From Deltaproteobacteria bacterium (lineage in GTDB: Bacteria; Desulfobacterota; Syntrophobacteria; BM002): 6,848 bases of DNA. The notes beneath the pieces are model-generated. The model did not search any database, had not been told where the DNA came from, and saw only the letters and a list, made by a program, of their open reading frames with translations. The first letter of the stretch is position 1. Each line of letters opens with the position of its first letter. Where the stretch lies: positions 1-6,848 of the forward strand of contig JAGFXI010000097.1 of NCBI GenBank assembly GCA_017861095.1. The letters run 5' to 3'. The position numbers were made by a program, and so were the translations under genes. This document shows positions 1 to 6,593 of the stretch, piece by piece.

Positions 1-10
1 GATTTTTTGC

Positions 11-39
11 TTGACAATGTGAAACTTTTATCATAGTGT
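11..39 (+). promoter_or_regulatory. Possible sigma-70-like promoter at left edge
   Basis: A perfect TTGACA (11-16) is followed after 17 nt by TAGTGT (34-39), which matches the TATAAT consensus at only three of six positions. A short palindrome, AGTGT-A-ACACT (35-45), overlaps the -10 position and could be an operator. No gene starts downstream on the plus strand, because dnaE runs the other way, so a transcript from here would cross the inverted-repeat region and run antisense to dnaE. The poor -10 and the missing target gene make this a weak call. Confidence 0.2.
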
Positions 40-54
40 AACACTCGCTACGCC

Positions 55-250
55 AAAAGGGGATCTTTCTCAGCTCGCACATTGTCGGCTTCCTGACGGC
101 TGCTCTAGTCAACATCCTCGTGCTGCTCTCATGTGCTGCTCGGTGTGCAAGAAATCTCCTGCTCCAGCGACGACGTTCGAACTCCTGCTGACCTGAATCT
201 CCTGCTCGTGCGCCTCCCGGACAATCAAAGCTGAGAAAGATTCCCCTTTT
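55..250. repeat. Long inverted repeat downstream of dnaE
   Basis: The arm at 55-75 (AAAAGGGG then ATCTTTCTCAGCT) is repeated in reverse complement at 229-250, with a single extra A in the second arm. This gives 21 matching positions out of 22. A further six-base match, ATTGTC (81-86 against 220-225 reversed), lies just inside after a short unpaired stretch. The arms enclose about 150 bp with no credible reading frame. On the minus strand the element begins about 50 bp past the dnaE stop. It could be a small MITE-like insertion, a bulky transcription-ending hairpin, or a processed RNA structure. No transposase or clear target-site duplication is visible, so its class is left open. Confidence 0.6.
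120..206. repeat. Short direct repeats inside the inverted-repeat region
   Basis: The octamer CTCCTGCT occurs three times, at 156-163, 182-189 and 199-206. The first and third copies extend to the 12-mer AATCTCCTGCTC (153-164 and 196-207). Just upstream, GTGCTGCTC occurs twice, at 120-128 and 133-141. Copy spacing is irregular (26 and 17 bp), so this is not a CRISPR or a regular tandem array. It may simply reflect CTG/CTC-rich composition. Confidence 0.4.
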
Positions 251-268
251 TTTCTTTTTGCGGGAATC
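239..268 (-). terminator. Weak terminator-like hairpin after dnaE
   Basis: On the minus strand, about 30 bp past the dnaE stop codon, GATTCCC and GGGAATC (268-262 and 245-239) can form a 7-bp stem around an A-rich 16-nt loop. The stem is followed by TTTCTC. The loop is large and the T tract short, so intrinsic termination is possible but unconvincing. The same bases also form one arm of the larger inverted repeat at 55-250, so the two folds would compete. Confidence 0.3.
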
Positions 269-298
269 CCCACGCCCCTCGGTCCCGCGCATCCCCCC

Positions 299-3200
299 CT
301 AATGCGAACTCCCCGAGCGCTTGCCGCGAGGGGCCCGCTTTCCCCCGACGCGCGAGCCGGACTGCTGCTGGTTCCCACCGTTGCCAAAGACGGTAGTGAC
401 AACCGGCCCCTGGAAATAGCCGTTGATCTCCTCCACCAGGCCCCGACTGGGCTTCACTCTGAATTGATCTCCCAGGCTGATGATGGTCTCGCACTTGGGG
501 TCAATGACGAGATGGATGTAGGCTCGGCACTCCCCCCGGTGCCGCTCGAGGATGGCCTTCAGGTCCTCCAGACGGTCCCGGCTCACCCGCTCCAGCGGCA
601 GGCGGACCCGAACGGCCTGGGTCATTTGCTCCTTGGCGTCGGCGAGGCTCAGGAGGCGCTGGGCAAGCACCTTCGCCCCCTTCTCCTCCTGCTGGACCGT
701 TCCGACGAGAAGAAGAGGTTCATCCCGTTCCAGAAGTGGTTGGCTCGCCTGAAAGACGTCGGCGAAGATGACCACCTCCACGCTCCCGTCCCGATCCTCG
801 AGAGTAAGGAAGGCCATCCGCTCTCCCTTCTTCGTGGTGATCTCCTTGAGGCCGGCGTTCATGCCGCAGAGGGTAACCTGGGTGCCGTCCGCCACCTCGC
901 CGAGACCGCCCGTTTCAACCAGAGGCAGATGTGCCAGTTCCCTGTCATAGGCGTCGAGCGGATGACCGCTCAGATAGAAACCCAACGCCTCTTTCTCCAT
1001 GGCCAGCCTCTGCCGCTGGTTCCATTCGGGTCCCTCGGGAAGCGCCGGCTGTGCATGGCGGTGCTGCCCGGCGAAGGTCCCGAACATGCTCATCTGACCG
1101 CTCAGACGATCCTTCTGGATTGTCTGCGCCATCTCCAGGGCATCGTCGAGTGCGGCGAGCACCCGGCTTCGAACCGGATGAAGAGAATCGAAGGCGCCGC
1201 ACTTGACGAGACTTTCCACGACCCGCCGATTGACCCGACTCAGATCCACTCGTTCGCAGAACTCGTGGAGCGAGGTGAAGGGCCCCCCGCCGGTCCGAGC
1301 TTCGATGATGGACTCCACCGCGGCGGCTCCCACGTTCTTCACCGCGCCGAGACCGAAGCGAATGGCGGTGCCGACAACGGTGAACTCCCACTCGCTCAGG
1401 TTCACGTCGGGAGGGAGCACCGTGAGCCCTTTCTCCCGCCGCTCGTTCATCAGCTTGACCAGGCCGTCGGTGTTCCCGAGATAGCTGTTGAGGAGCGCCG
1501 CCATGAATTCCAGGGGATAGTGCGCCTTCAGGTACGCCGTCTGAAAGGCGATGAGGGCATAGGCCGCACTGTGCGACTTGTTGAAACCGTAGCCCGCAAA
1601 CTTTTCCATGAGGTCAAAGATGTGTGCCGCCTTCGCCGTGTCGATGCCGTTCGCCGCGGCGCCCGACAGAAAACGATCCCGCTGGCTCGCCATCACCTCC
1701 GGGATCTTCTTCCCCATGGCCCGCCTGAGGATGTCCGCCTCGCCGAGGCTGTAGTTCGCCAGCGCGCTGGCGATCTGCATCACCTGCTCCTGGTAGAGGA
1801 TGACGCCGTAGGTGTCCTCAAGAATGCCGCGGAGCTGCTCCAGCTCGTACCTCACCTCCATCTGTCCGTGCTTCGCCTTGATGAAGTCGCTCACCATACC
1901 GCTCTCCAGGGGCCCGGGGCGATACATGGCGACCACGGCGATGATGTCGTTGAAGTTCTGCGGCCGGAGCCTGATGAGGATGTCACGCATCCCGGAGCTC
2001 TCAAGCTGGAATACCCCCGTGGTGTCGCCACGGCAGAGGAGTTCGTAGGTGGGAGGATCGTCAAGGGGTAGACTCAGAACGTCCAGGGACTCGCCGTCGG
2101 TCCTGCGGATCAGCTTGAGGGCGTTATCGATCACGGTGAGGTTGCGCAATCCCAGGAAGTCGAACTTGATCAGGCCCGCCTTCTCCACGTACTTCATGGG
2201 GTACTGGGTTACGATTTCACCGTTCGTCCCGCGGTAGAGGGGCAGGTACTCGACGATGGGGCGGTCCGAGATGACGACACCCGCCGCGTGGGTTGAGGCG
2301 TGCCGGGTGAGCCCCTCCAGGGCGGAGGCGACATCGAAGAGCTCCTTGAAGTTCGGGTCGCTCCGGAGCTCCTGGAGCCGAGGCTCCATGGTCAAAGCCT
2401 TCTCCAGACTCATGTGGAGGGCGGCGGGAATCAGCTTGGCAATCCTGTCCACATCCCCGTAGGGCATACCGAGGGCCCGCCCCACATCGCGGATCACCGC
2501 ACGGGCCTGCATGGTCCCGAAGGTGGTGATCTGAGCCACTCGGTCCTGGCCGTACTTCTGGGTCACGTACTGGAGCACCCGGTCGCGGCCGTTCATGCAG
2601 AAGTCCACATCGATGTCCGGGAGACTGATGCGCTCGTCGTTTAGAAAACGCTCGAAGAAGAGACCGTAGGGGATGGGATCGATGTCGGTGATACCGAGGG
2701 CGTAGGCCACGAGGCTCCCCGCCGCAGAGCCTCGTCCGGGGCCGACGGGGATCCCCTCCCTCTTGGCGAAGTTGACGAAATCGCCAACGATGAGAAAGTA
2801 GGTGCAGAAGCCGGTCTTCTTGATAATCGAGATCTCCGTCGCCAGCCGGTGGCGGTAGGCTTCCTCCTGCGCCTTGCTGAAGACAGGGCCCTTCGCCCGA
2901 ATCTCGGCCAGCCTCCGGGCAAACCCCTCCCAGGTGTCTCGCTCGAAAACCGACTCCACCGACTCTCCCGGGGCGAGAGGAAACTCGGGGAAATGGGCAC
3001 GCTCCAACTCCAGGGTTACCCGGCATCTTTCGGCAATCGCCATCGTTGCCTTGAGCGCCTCAGGCACCTCGGCGAAATAGGCCCACATCTCCTCAGGGGC
3101 CTTGAAGAAGAGCTCGTCGGTTGAGAACCGGAGCCGTTTCTCCTCGAGCACCGTTTTCCCCGTCTGGATGCAGAGGAGAACGTCGTGAGCCTTCGCGTCC

Positions 3201-3847
3201 TCCGCCTTGAGGTAGTGGCAATCGTTCGTGGCCACCAGAGGGATCCCGGTCCTTTGGCTCAGGTGGCGGAGATCACGGTTGACGATCCCCTGCTCCTGGC
3301 TCCCGGTCGCCTGGAGTTCCAGGTAGAAATTTCCCCGGCCGAAGATATCCTGGTACGCCATCGCCGCCTCCTCAGCCCGGCTGTACTGGGCGGCGAGGAG
3401 ATGGCTGGCCACCTCGCCGTGGAGGCAAGCAGAGAGAGCGACGAGCCCTTCGTGATAGGTCGCCAGCAGCTCTTTGTCCACCCGGGGCTTGTAGTAGAAG
3501 CCCTCGAAGTTGGCGAGGCTCACCAGCTTGAGCAGGTTCCCGTAGCCGGTGTTGTTCTCGGCAAGGAGGATAAGGTGATGGGTGCGTTCCCCTGCAGGCC
3601 CTGCGTTCCGGTCATGGCGGCTCTTGGGTGCCACGTAGATCTCGCACCCGAGGATGGGGTTGATCCCCTTCTTCTTGGCGGTCTCGTAAAATTCGAGGGC
3701 GCCGTGCATGTTCCCATGGTCGGTGAGCGCCACGGCGTTCATACCGAACTCCTGGGCGGCCTTGAATATGTCCTTGAGCCGGATCGCCCCGTCGAGCAGG
3801 CTGTATTCGCTGTGCAGATGGAGATGGACGAATTCTTTATGCGGCAT
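299..3847 (-). CDS. dnaE: DNA polymerase III subunit alpha
   Basis: This is the catalytic subunit of the replicative DNA polymerase, extending DNA 5'-3' within the holoenzyme. The 1182-residue product is close to the usual DnaE1 length (E. coli about 1160) and appears intact. Domain order is canonical. The N-terminal PHP domain has HLH (10-12), D19, TDHGN (42-46), E69, H91, C141 and the D209/H211 pair, so all nine expected metal ligands seem present. The palm has GPGRGSAAGS (369-378) and PDIDVDF with catalytic D413 and D415, and the third aspartate D563 lies in KFDFLGLR. Fingers-region signatures are YRPGPLESG (from 642) and GYGFNKSHSAAYA (752-764). Next come a helix-hairpin-helix region near 860-889, a clamp-binding motif QMSMF (918-922), an OB fold (about 991-1067), a tau-binding-like C-terminal region, and a 27-residue Gly/Ser/Arg/Lys-rich tail (1156-1182). 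The ATG start is supported by GGAGGGG 10 nt upstream and by the conserved first strand of the PHP domain. The stop is TAG. Upstream lies the palindromic element, so dnaE is probably transcribed separately from aroF-aroB. Confidence 0.98.
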   Translation of the reverse strand: MPHKEFVHLHLHSEYSLLDGAIRLKDIFKAAQEFGMNAVALTDHGNMHGALEFYETAKKKGINPILGCEIYVAPKSRHDRNAGPAGERTHHLILLAENNTGYGNLLKLVSLANFEGFYYKPRVDKELLATYHEGLVALSACLHGEVASHLLAAQYSRAEEAAMAYQDIFGRGNFYLELQATGSQEQGIVNRDLRHLSQRTGIPLVATNDCHYLKAEDAKAHDVLLCIQTGKTVLEEKRLRFSTDELFFKAPEEMWAYFAEVPEALKATMAIAERCRVTLELERAHFPEFPLAPGESVESVFERDTWEGFARRLAEIRAKGPVFSKAQEEAYRHRLATEISIIKKTGFCTYFLIVGDFVNFAKREGIPVGPGRGSAAGSLVAYALGITDIDPIPYGLFFERFLNDERISLPDIDVDFCMNGRDRVLQYVTQKYGQDRVAQITTFGTMQARAVIRDVGRALGMPYGDVDRIAKLIPAALHMSLEKALTMEPRLQELRSDPNFKELFDVASALEGLTRHASTHAAGVVISDRPIVEYLPLYRGTNGEIVTQYPMKYVEKAGLIKFDFLGLRNLTVIDNALKLIRRTDGESLDVLSLPLDDPPTYELLCRGDTTGVFQLESSGMRDILIRLRPQNFNDIIAVVAMYRPGPLESGMVSDFIKAKHGQMEVRYELEQLRGILEDTYGVILYQEQVMQIASALANYSLGEADILRRAMGKKIPEVMASQRDRFLSGAAANGIDTAKAAHIFDLMEKFAGYGFNKSHSAAYALIAFQTAYLKAHYPLEFMAALLNSYLGNTDGLVKLMNERREKGLTVLPPDVNLSEWEFTVVGTAIRFGLGAVKNVGAAAVESIIEARTGGGPFTSLHEFCERVDLSRVNRRVVESLVKCGAFDSLHPVRSRVLAALDDALEMAQTIQKDRLSGQMSMFGTFAGQHRHAQPALPEGPEWNQRQRLAMEKEALGFYLSGHPLDAYDRELAHLPLVETGGLGEVADGTQVTLCGMNAGLKEITTKKGERMAFLTLEDRDGSVEVVIFADVFQASQPLLERDEPLLLVGTVQQEEKGAKVLAQRLLSLADAKEQMTQAVRVRLPLERVSRDRLEDLKAILERHRGECRAYIHLVIDPKCETIISLGDQFRVKPSRGLVEEINGYFQGPVVTTVFGNGGNQQQSGSRVGGKRAPRGKRSGSSH

Positions 3848-3856
3848 ATGCAGGAA

Positions 3857-3870
3857 TCCCCTCCAGGGGA
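3857..3870 (-). promoter_or_regulatory. dnaE ribosome binding site within a small palindrome
   Basis: On the minus strand GGAGGGG (3864-3858) lies 10 nt before the dnaE ATG and fixes the start. It is embedded in the perfect palindrome TCCCCT-GG-AGGGGA. As RNA, TCCCC and GGGGA can form a five-base-pair, very GC-rich stem with a TGGA loop, which would partly hide the Shine-Dalgarno sequence. Whether this fold matters in the cell is inference. Confidence 0.6.
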
Positions 3871-3924
3871 ACCGAACTCTTCCGGCGATGCCCCTGTTGG
3901 CGTTGAGTCTCAGGATGGTCTAAC

Positions 3925-3930
3925 ATTCTA
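3925..3930 (-). promoter_or_regulatory. Candidate -10 box for dnaE at the element border
   Basis: The minus strand reads TAGAAT, five of six matches to TATAAT, about 78 bp before the dnaE start codon. No convincing -35 hexamer sits 16-18 nt upstream, where the sequence is the A/T-rich terminal repeat of the adjacent element. The box overlaps the outer end of that element. It is the best promoter-like sequence between the element and dnaE, but weak support on its own. Confidence 0.22.
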
Positions 3931-3975
3931 GCAGGTTGCTGAAAAACTCTTTTCATGATGTCGGAGGAGACTGCC

Positions 3976-4159
3976 ACGTGAGCCGGGCTGGTCGGTCAAG
4001 CAAGGTGCATCTGGAGCCTCCTCGTGACTCTCTGAACTGGCGGAAGGCCTGCCGAACCTTGCACCGCAGCTCTGCAGGCGGGCCGGAAGACCACAACCTT
4101 ATTCATGGCGCGACCACGCCATGGCGTGGCCTTGCGGAACCGACCAGCCCGGCTCACGT
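3976..4159. repeat. Internal 21-bp perfect inverted repeat of the element
   Basis: The arm at 3976-3996 (begins ACGTGAGCCGGG, ends GGTCGGT) is perfectly complementary to 4139-4159. After a 3-by-3 internal mismatch, GCAAGG (4000-4005) pairs with CCTTGC (4130-4135), giving a 27-bp interrupted stem around a loop region of about 124 bp. The loop region holds a minor GCCTGC/GCAGGC pairing (4047-4052 with 4074-4079). A perfect 21-bp inverted repeat is very unlikely by chance in a region this size. Confidence 0.8.
4114..4129. repeat. 16-bp perfect palindrome within the element
   Basis: CCACGCCATGGCGTGG reads identically on both strands and abuts the CCTTGC arm of the internal stem. It could form a short cruciform or a dimeric protein-binding site. 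It is listed separately because it is self-complementary and does not depend on the larger repeat. Confidence 0.6.
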
Positions 4160-4265
4160 CTCCCGTGCATACCTGTGCATGGTGAGCCCCGGTCGAGGAG
4201 TTTTTCAGCACCTTCGTAGTTTACCCCCTGATGAGTTGACCCCGCAAGGCCCTCGAAGGTTCGTC

Positions 4266-5363
4266 TCAGGCCATTTCCCTGAGGATTTCTTCCAGCTCCA
4301 TGCGGAGCTCGCGGATAGGGATTGCTTTCACCACGGGAGTGCCGATTTTGCCGAGGAGCACGAAGTGGCAGACCTCGCCCTCGATTTTCTTGTCCCGTTC
4401 CAGCGAGGCCAGCACAGCCTCCAGCTCCACCTCCGCCGGAATTTTCGTGGAGAGGCCGAGCCTCTCGATCACCCCGAGGGCGCGAGTCGCCTGGTCTCTC
4501 TCCAGCCCCGCCCAGAGTTCGGAGCAGCGGATGGCGGCACCCATTCCCACGGCCACCGCCCGCCCATGGCTCAGTGTGTACCCCGATGCCGCCTCCAGGG
4601 CATGTCCCACCGTATGGCCGAAGTTGAGGATGCGGCGAAGGCCCGCCTCCTGCTCATCCTGGCTCACCACCCGGCACTTGGCCTGGCAGGCGCGAACAAT
4701 CACCTCTTCAAGCTTTCGATGAAGCGGGTCAAGGAGATCCGCGCCGTGGTCTTCCACGAGCTTCAGGAGAATGGGGTCGGCGGCGAGGGCAACCTTTATC
4801 ACCTCTGCGAACCCCTCCTGCATCGCCTCCCGGGGAAGGGTCGCGAGGACGTCCGGATCGATCAGCACGAGGAGCGGCTGGTGGAATGAGCCGATGAGAT
4901 TCTTCCCCGAGGTCAGATCGACACCGGTCTTCCCGCCGATGGCGCTGTCCACCTGGGCAAGAAGGGTCGTCGGCACCTGGATGAAGCGGATTCCTCGGAG
5001 GTAAATGGCGGCGGCGAATCCGGTGATGTCGCCCACCACCCCGCCCCCGACGGCGAGAAGCACACTACGCCGATCGAAGCCGCTCGTCAGGAGCCTCCGG
5101 CAAAGGTCGAGGACGGTCTCCACCGATTTCGTCTTCTCCCCTGCCGGAAAGGAGAAAAGGACCGTCTCCATGCCGCGGCCCCTGAGCTCTGTCTGCAAGG
5201 CCTCGGCCACGTAACGCCGGACCACATCATCGGTCACCAAACCGATGCGGGAGAAGTCTGCTACCTGCCTCAGCTCCTGGTGCAGGCGCCGAAGAATGCC
5301 CCGTTCAACCACCACGTCGTGGGAGCGATCGGGACTCGAGAGATTCAGACGGATCGTGGTCAT
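4266..5363 (-). CDS. aroB: 3-dehydroquinate synthase
   Basis: AroB is the second enzyme of the shikimate pathway. It is cytoplasmic, uses NAD and a divalent metal, and converts DAHP to 3-dehydroquinate with loss of phosphate. The 365-residue product has the usual family length. Visible signatures are PAGEKTKS (73-80), the NAD-binding GGGVVGD (106-112), PTTLLAQVDSAIGGKTGVD (131-149), KNLIGSFHQP (154-163) and EGFAEVIK (183-190) with the presumed zinc ligand E187. NFGHTVGHALE (247-257) supplies H250, and SHGRAVAVGM (265-274) supplies H266, completing the metal site. The ATG start gives a normal N-terminus (MTTIRLNL), but the Shine-Dalgarno match is poor, only GAGA about 7 nt upstream. The stop is TGA. 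The gene follows aroF by 100 bp on the same strand, so the first two pathway steps are adjacent and probably co-expressed. No clear intrinsic terminator is seen before the palindromic element downstream. Confidence 0.97.
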   Translation of the reverse strand: MTTIRLNLSSPDRSHDVVVERGILRRLHQELRQVADFSRIGLVTDDVVRRYVAEALQTELRGRGMETVLFSFPAGEKTKSVETVLDLCRRLLTSGFDRRSVLLAVGGGVVGDITGFAAAIYLRGIRFIQVPTTLLAQVDSAIGGKTGVDLTSGKNLIGSFHQPLLVLIDPDVLATLPREAMQEGFAEVIKVALAADPILLKLVEDHGADLLDPLHRKLEEVIVRACQAKCRVVSQDEQEAGLRRILNFGHTVGHALEAASGYTLSHGRAVAVGMGAAIRCSELWAGLERDQATRALGVIERLGLSTKIPAEVELEAVLASLERDKKIEGEVCHFVLLGKIGTPVVKAIPIRELRMELEEILREMA

Positions 5364-5377
5364 ACCAATCTCAATAC

Positions 5378-5395
5378 AGCCGAGGAACCTCGGCT
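5378..5395 (-). promoter_or_regulatory. Compact hairpin just upstream of aroB
   Basis: AGCCGAGG and CCTCGGCT form a perfect 8-bp inverted repeat with two bases between, ending 14 nt before the aroB ATG. In RNA this is a stable GC-rich stem (7 bp with a 4-nt loop). No T run follows, so it is not a standard intrinsic terminator. It could be an mRNA processing or stabilising structure, or could tune initiation at aroB, whose ribosome binding site is weak. The function is inferred. Confidence 0.45.
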
Positions 5396-5463
5396 TGTCG
5401 CAGGCGCCCGAGCCGAACCGAGACGGCGAGCACGGGCCGATTCGCCGCGCCTCCCCCGCATGG

Positions 5464-6495
5464 TTACCTTGGTTCGGGGTGCAGCTCAGCCCGTTGGCTT
5501 TCTGTCAGGAGGGGGAGAATCCCGCGCACCAGTTCCTCGAACTGGATAGGGAAAAGCGCCTGGGGCCCGTCGCTCAGCGCCTTGTGCGGCTCGTGGTGCA
5601 CCTCTACCATGAGGCCCTGGGCCCCGGCGGCGACCGCCGCCCGGCTCATGGGAATCACCTGGTCACGGCGACCGCAGGCATGGCTCGGGTCAACGATGAT
5701 GGGGAGGGGGCTTTCTTTCCTCACCACCGGGATGGCGCTGAGATCGAGGGTGTTGCGCGAGTGATCGGCGAAGGTTCTCACTCCCCGTTCGCAGAGGATC
5801 ACCTGGGGATTCCCTTCGGAGATTATGTATTCCGCCGCCATCAGCAGCTCTTGAATCGTCGCGGCCAAACCCCGCTTGAGGAGGATAGGCTTCCGCGCCC
5901 GACCGGCTCTCTTGAGGAGCGAAAAGTTTTGCATGTTTCGCGCCCCGATCTGAATGATGTCGGCGCATTCCTCCACCAGGTCACAGATCTCGTGATCCAG
6001 GGCCTCGGTAACGATGTACAGGCCCGTCTCCTCGCGCACCCTGGCGAGGATCCTCAGCCCCTCCTCCCCCAGTCCTTGGAAGCTGTAAGGCGAAGTGCGC
6101 GGCTTGTAGGCGCCGCCGCGAAAAAATCTGGCCCCGTCCCGCTTCACCTCGCGGGCAATGGTAAGGGCTTGTTCCTCGCTTTCCACGGCACACGGCCCGG
6201 CGATGAGCATGAAATGATCGCCGCCGACCCTACAGTCGCCGACCGTGATCAGGGTATCGGCCGGACTGAACTCCCGGCTCACAAGCTTGTATGGTTTGGT
6301 AACCGGGATGGCGTCTTTGACCCCGGGCAGATGGAGAAAGGGCGTGGGATCGACCGGCCCGAGGTTCTGGAGGATCCCGATCGCGACCCGCTCTCCCCCC
6401 TCGATGACTCTGGCCACATAGCCTGCCCGTTCGATGGCCTGGACTACCTGGTGGACCTCGTCTTTGGTGGCCTGACGTTTCATCACCACCAGCAT
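5464..6495 (-). CDS. aroF: 3-deoxy-7-phosphoheptulonate synthase (DAHP synthase), type I-beta with FL domain
   Basis: This enzyme catalyses the first committed step of aromatic amino acid biosynthesis, condensing phosphoenolpyruvate and erythrose 4-phosphate to DAHP in the cytoplasm. The 343-residue product has a ferredoxin-like regulatory domain at about 1-70 (MLVVMKRQATKDEV start, GVKDAIPVTKPYKLVSREF linker), followed by a TIM barrel. Barrel signatures are AGPCAVES (99-106), FFRGGAYKPRTSPYSFQG (124-141), TEALDH (163-168), QIGARNMQNF (182-191), KRGLAATIQE (207-216), CERGVRTF (235-242), DPSHACGRRD (269-278) and VEVHHEP (297-303). The metal ligands C102, H272, E298 and D309 match the positions known for the Thermotoga maritima enzyme, whose FL domain mediates inhibition by Tyr and Phe. 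Similar allosteric feedback is likely here but is inferred. The ATG is supported by AGGAG 6 nt upstream. The stop is TAA. There is no chorismate mutase fusion. Confidence 0.97.
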   Translation of the reverse strand: MLVVMKRQATKDEVHQVVQAIERAGYVARVIEGGERVAIGILQNLGPVDPTPFLHLPGVKDAIPVTKPYKLVSREFSPADTLITVGDCRVGGDHFMLIAGPCAVESEEQALTIAREVKRDGARFFRGGAYKPRTSPYSFQGLGEEGLRILARVREETGLYIVTEALDHEICDLVEECADIIQIGARNMQNFSLLKRAGRARKPILLKRGLAATIQELLMAAEYIISEGNPQVILCERGVRTFADHSRNTLDLSAIPVVRKESPLPIIVDPSHACGRRDQVIPMSRAAVAAGAQGLMVEVHHEPHKALSDGPQALFPIQFEELVRGILPLLTESQRAELHPEPR

Positions 6496-6500
6496 GGCCG

Positions 6501-6510
6501 ACTCCTTTCC
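6501..6510 (-). promoter_or_regulatory. aroF ribosome binding site
   Basis: On the minus strand GGAAAGGAGT contains AGGAG six bases before the ATG. It selects the first methionine of the reading frame over the internal Met at residue 5, which agrees with the family N-terminus. Confidence 0.75.
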
Positions 6511-6593
6511 TGCATCGATCCCGGGATGAGTTGCTGTCGAGAGAATAGGCCAGGGGGCAGAAGCGCAGTATGCAGCCGCCGGCTATGTCTGCA

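Larger units (their letters stand above)
3928..4219. mobile_element. MITE-like palindromic element between aroB and dnaE
   Basis: The ends of this roughly 292-bp stretch are imperfect inverted repeats: 3928-3949 matches the reverse complement of 4198-4219 at 18 of 22 positions, with a perfect 13-bp core TGCTGAAAAACTC (3937-3949 and 4198-4210). TA dinucleotides occur near both outer edges (3929-3930 and 4217-4218) and could be a target duplication. The exact borders are uncertain. A 21-bp perfect inverted repeat lies further inside (separate entry), followed by an additional six-base pairing. Short reading frames starting MLKNS appear on both strands purely because of the terminal repeats, and none resembles a transposase. 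Long terminal repeats, small size and no coding capacity fit a non-autonomous miniature element mobilised by a transposase elsewhere. A structured non-coding RNA or transcription-ending structure is the main alternative. Confidence 0.6.

Noticed and set aside
172..190. GTTCGAAC resembling a tRNA T-loop
   Set aside because: The flanking bases do not form the five-base-pair T stem, and no acceptor or anticodon arm can be placed around it.
153..207. Possible CRISPR-like repeats (AATCTCCTGCTC)
   Set aside because: There are only two full copies plus one partial copy, the spacing is irregular, the repeats are short and no cas gene is present.
302..2071. Long plus-strand open frame (589 codons) opposite dnaE, and other long frames over dnaE
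   Set aside because: It lies fully antisense to an unmistakable dnaE. Its product is biased in Arg/Leu/His/Gly/Pro with no recognisable motif, as expected for the complement of a GC-rich gene.
3996..4211. 71-codon minus-strand frame inside the palindromic element
   Set aside because: It also starts MLKNS from the opposite terminal repeat, has no recognisable domain, and overlaps both inverted-repeat arms, so non-coding repeat sequence is the better explanation.
3936..4889. 317-codon plus-strand frame starting in the palindromic element
   Set aside because: It runs from the terminal repeat through the aroB complement. The MLKNS start comes from the repeat, and the rest is the shadow of aroB.
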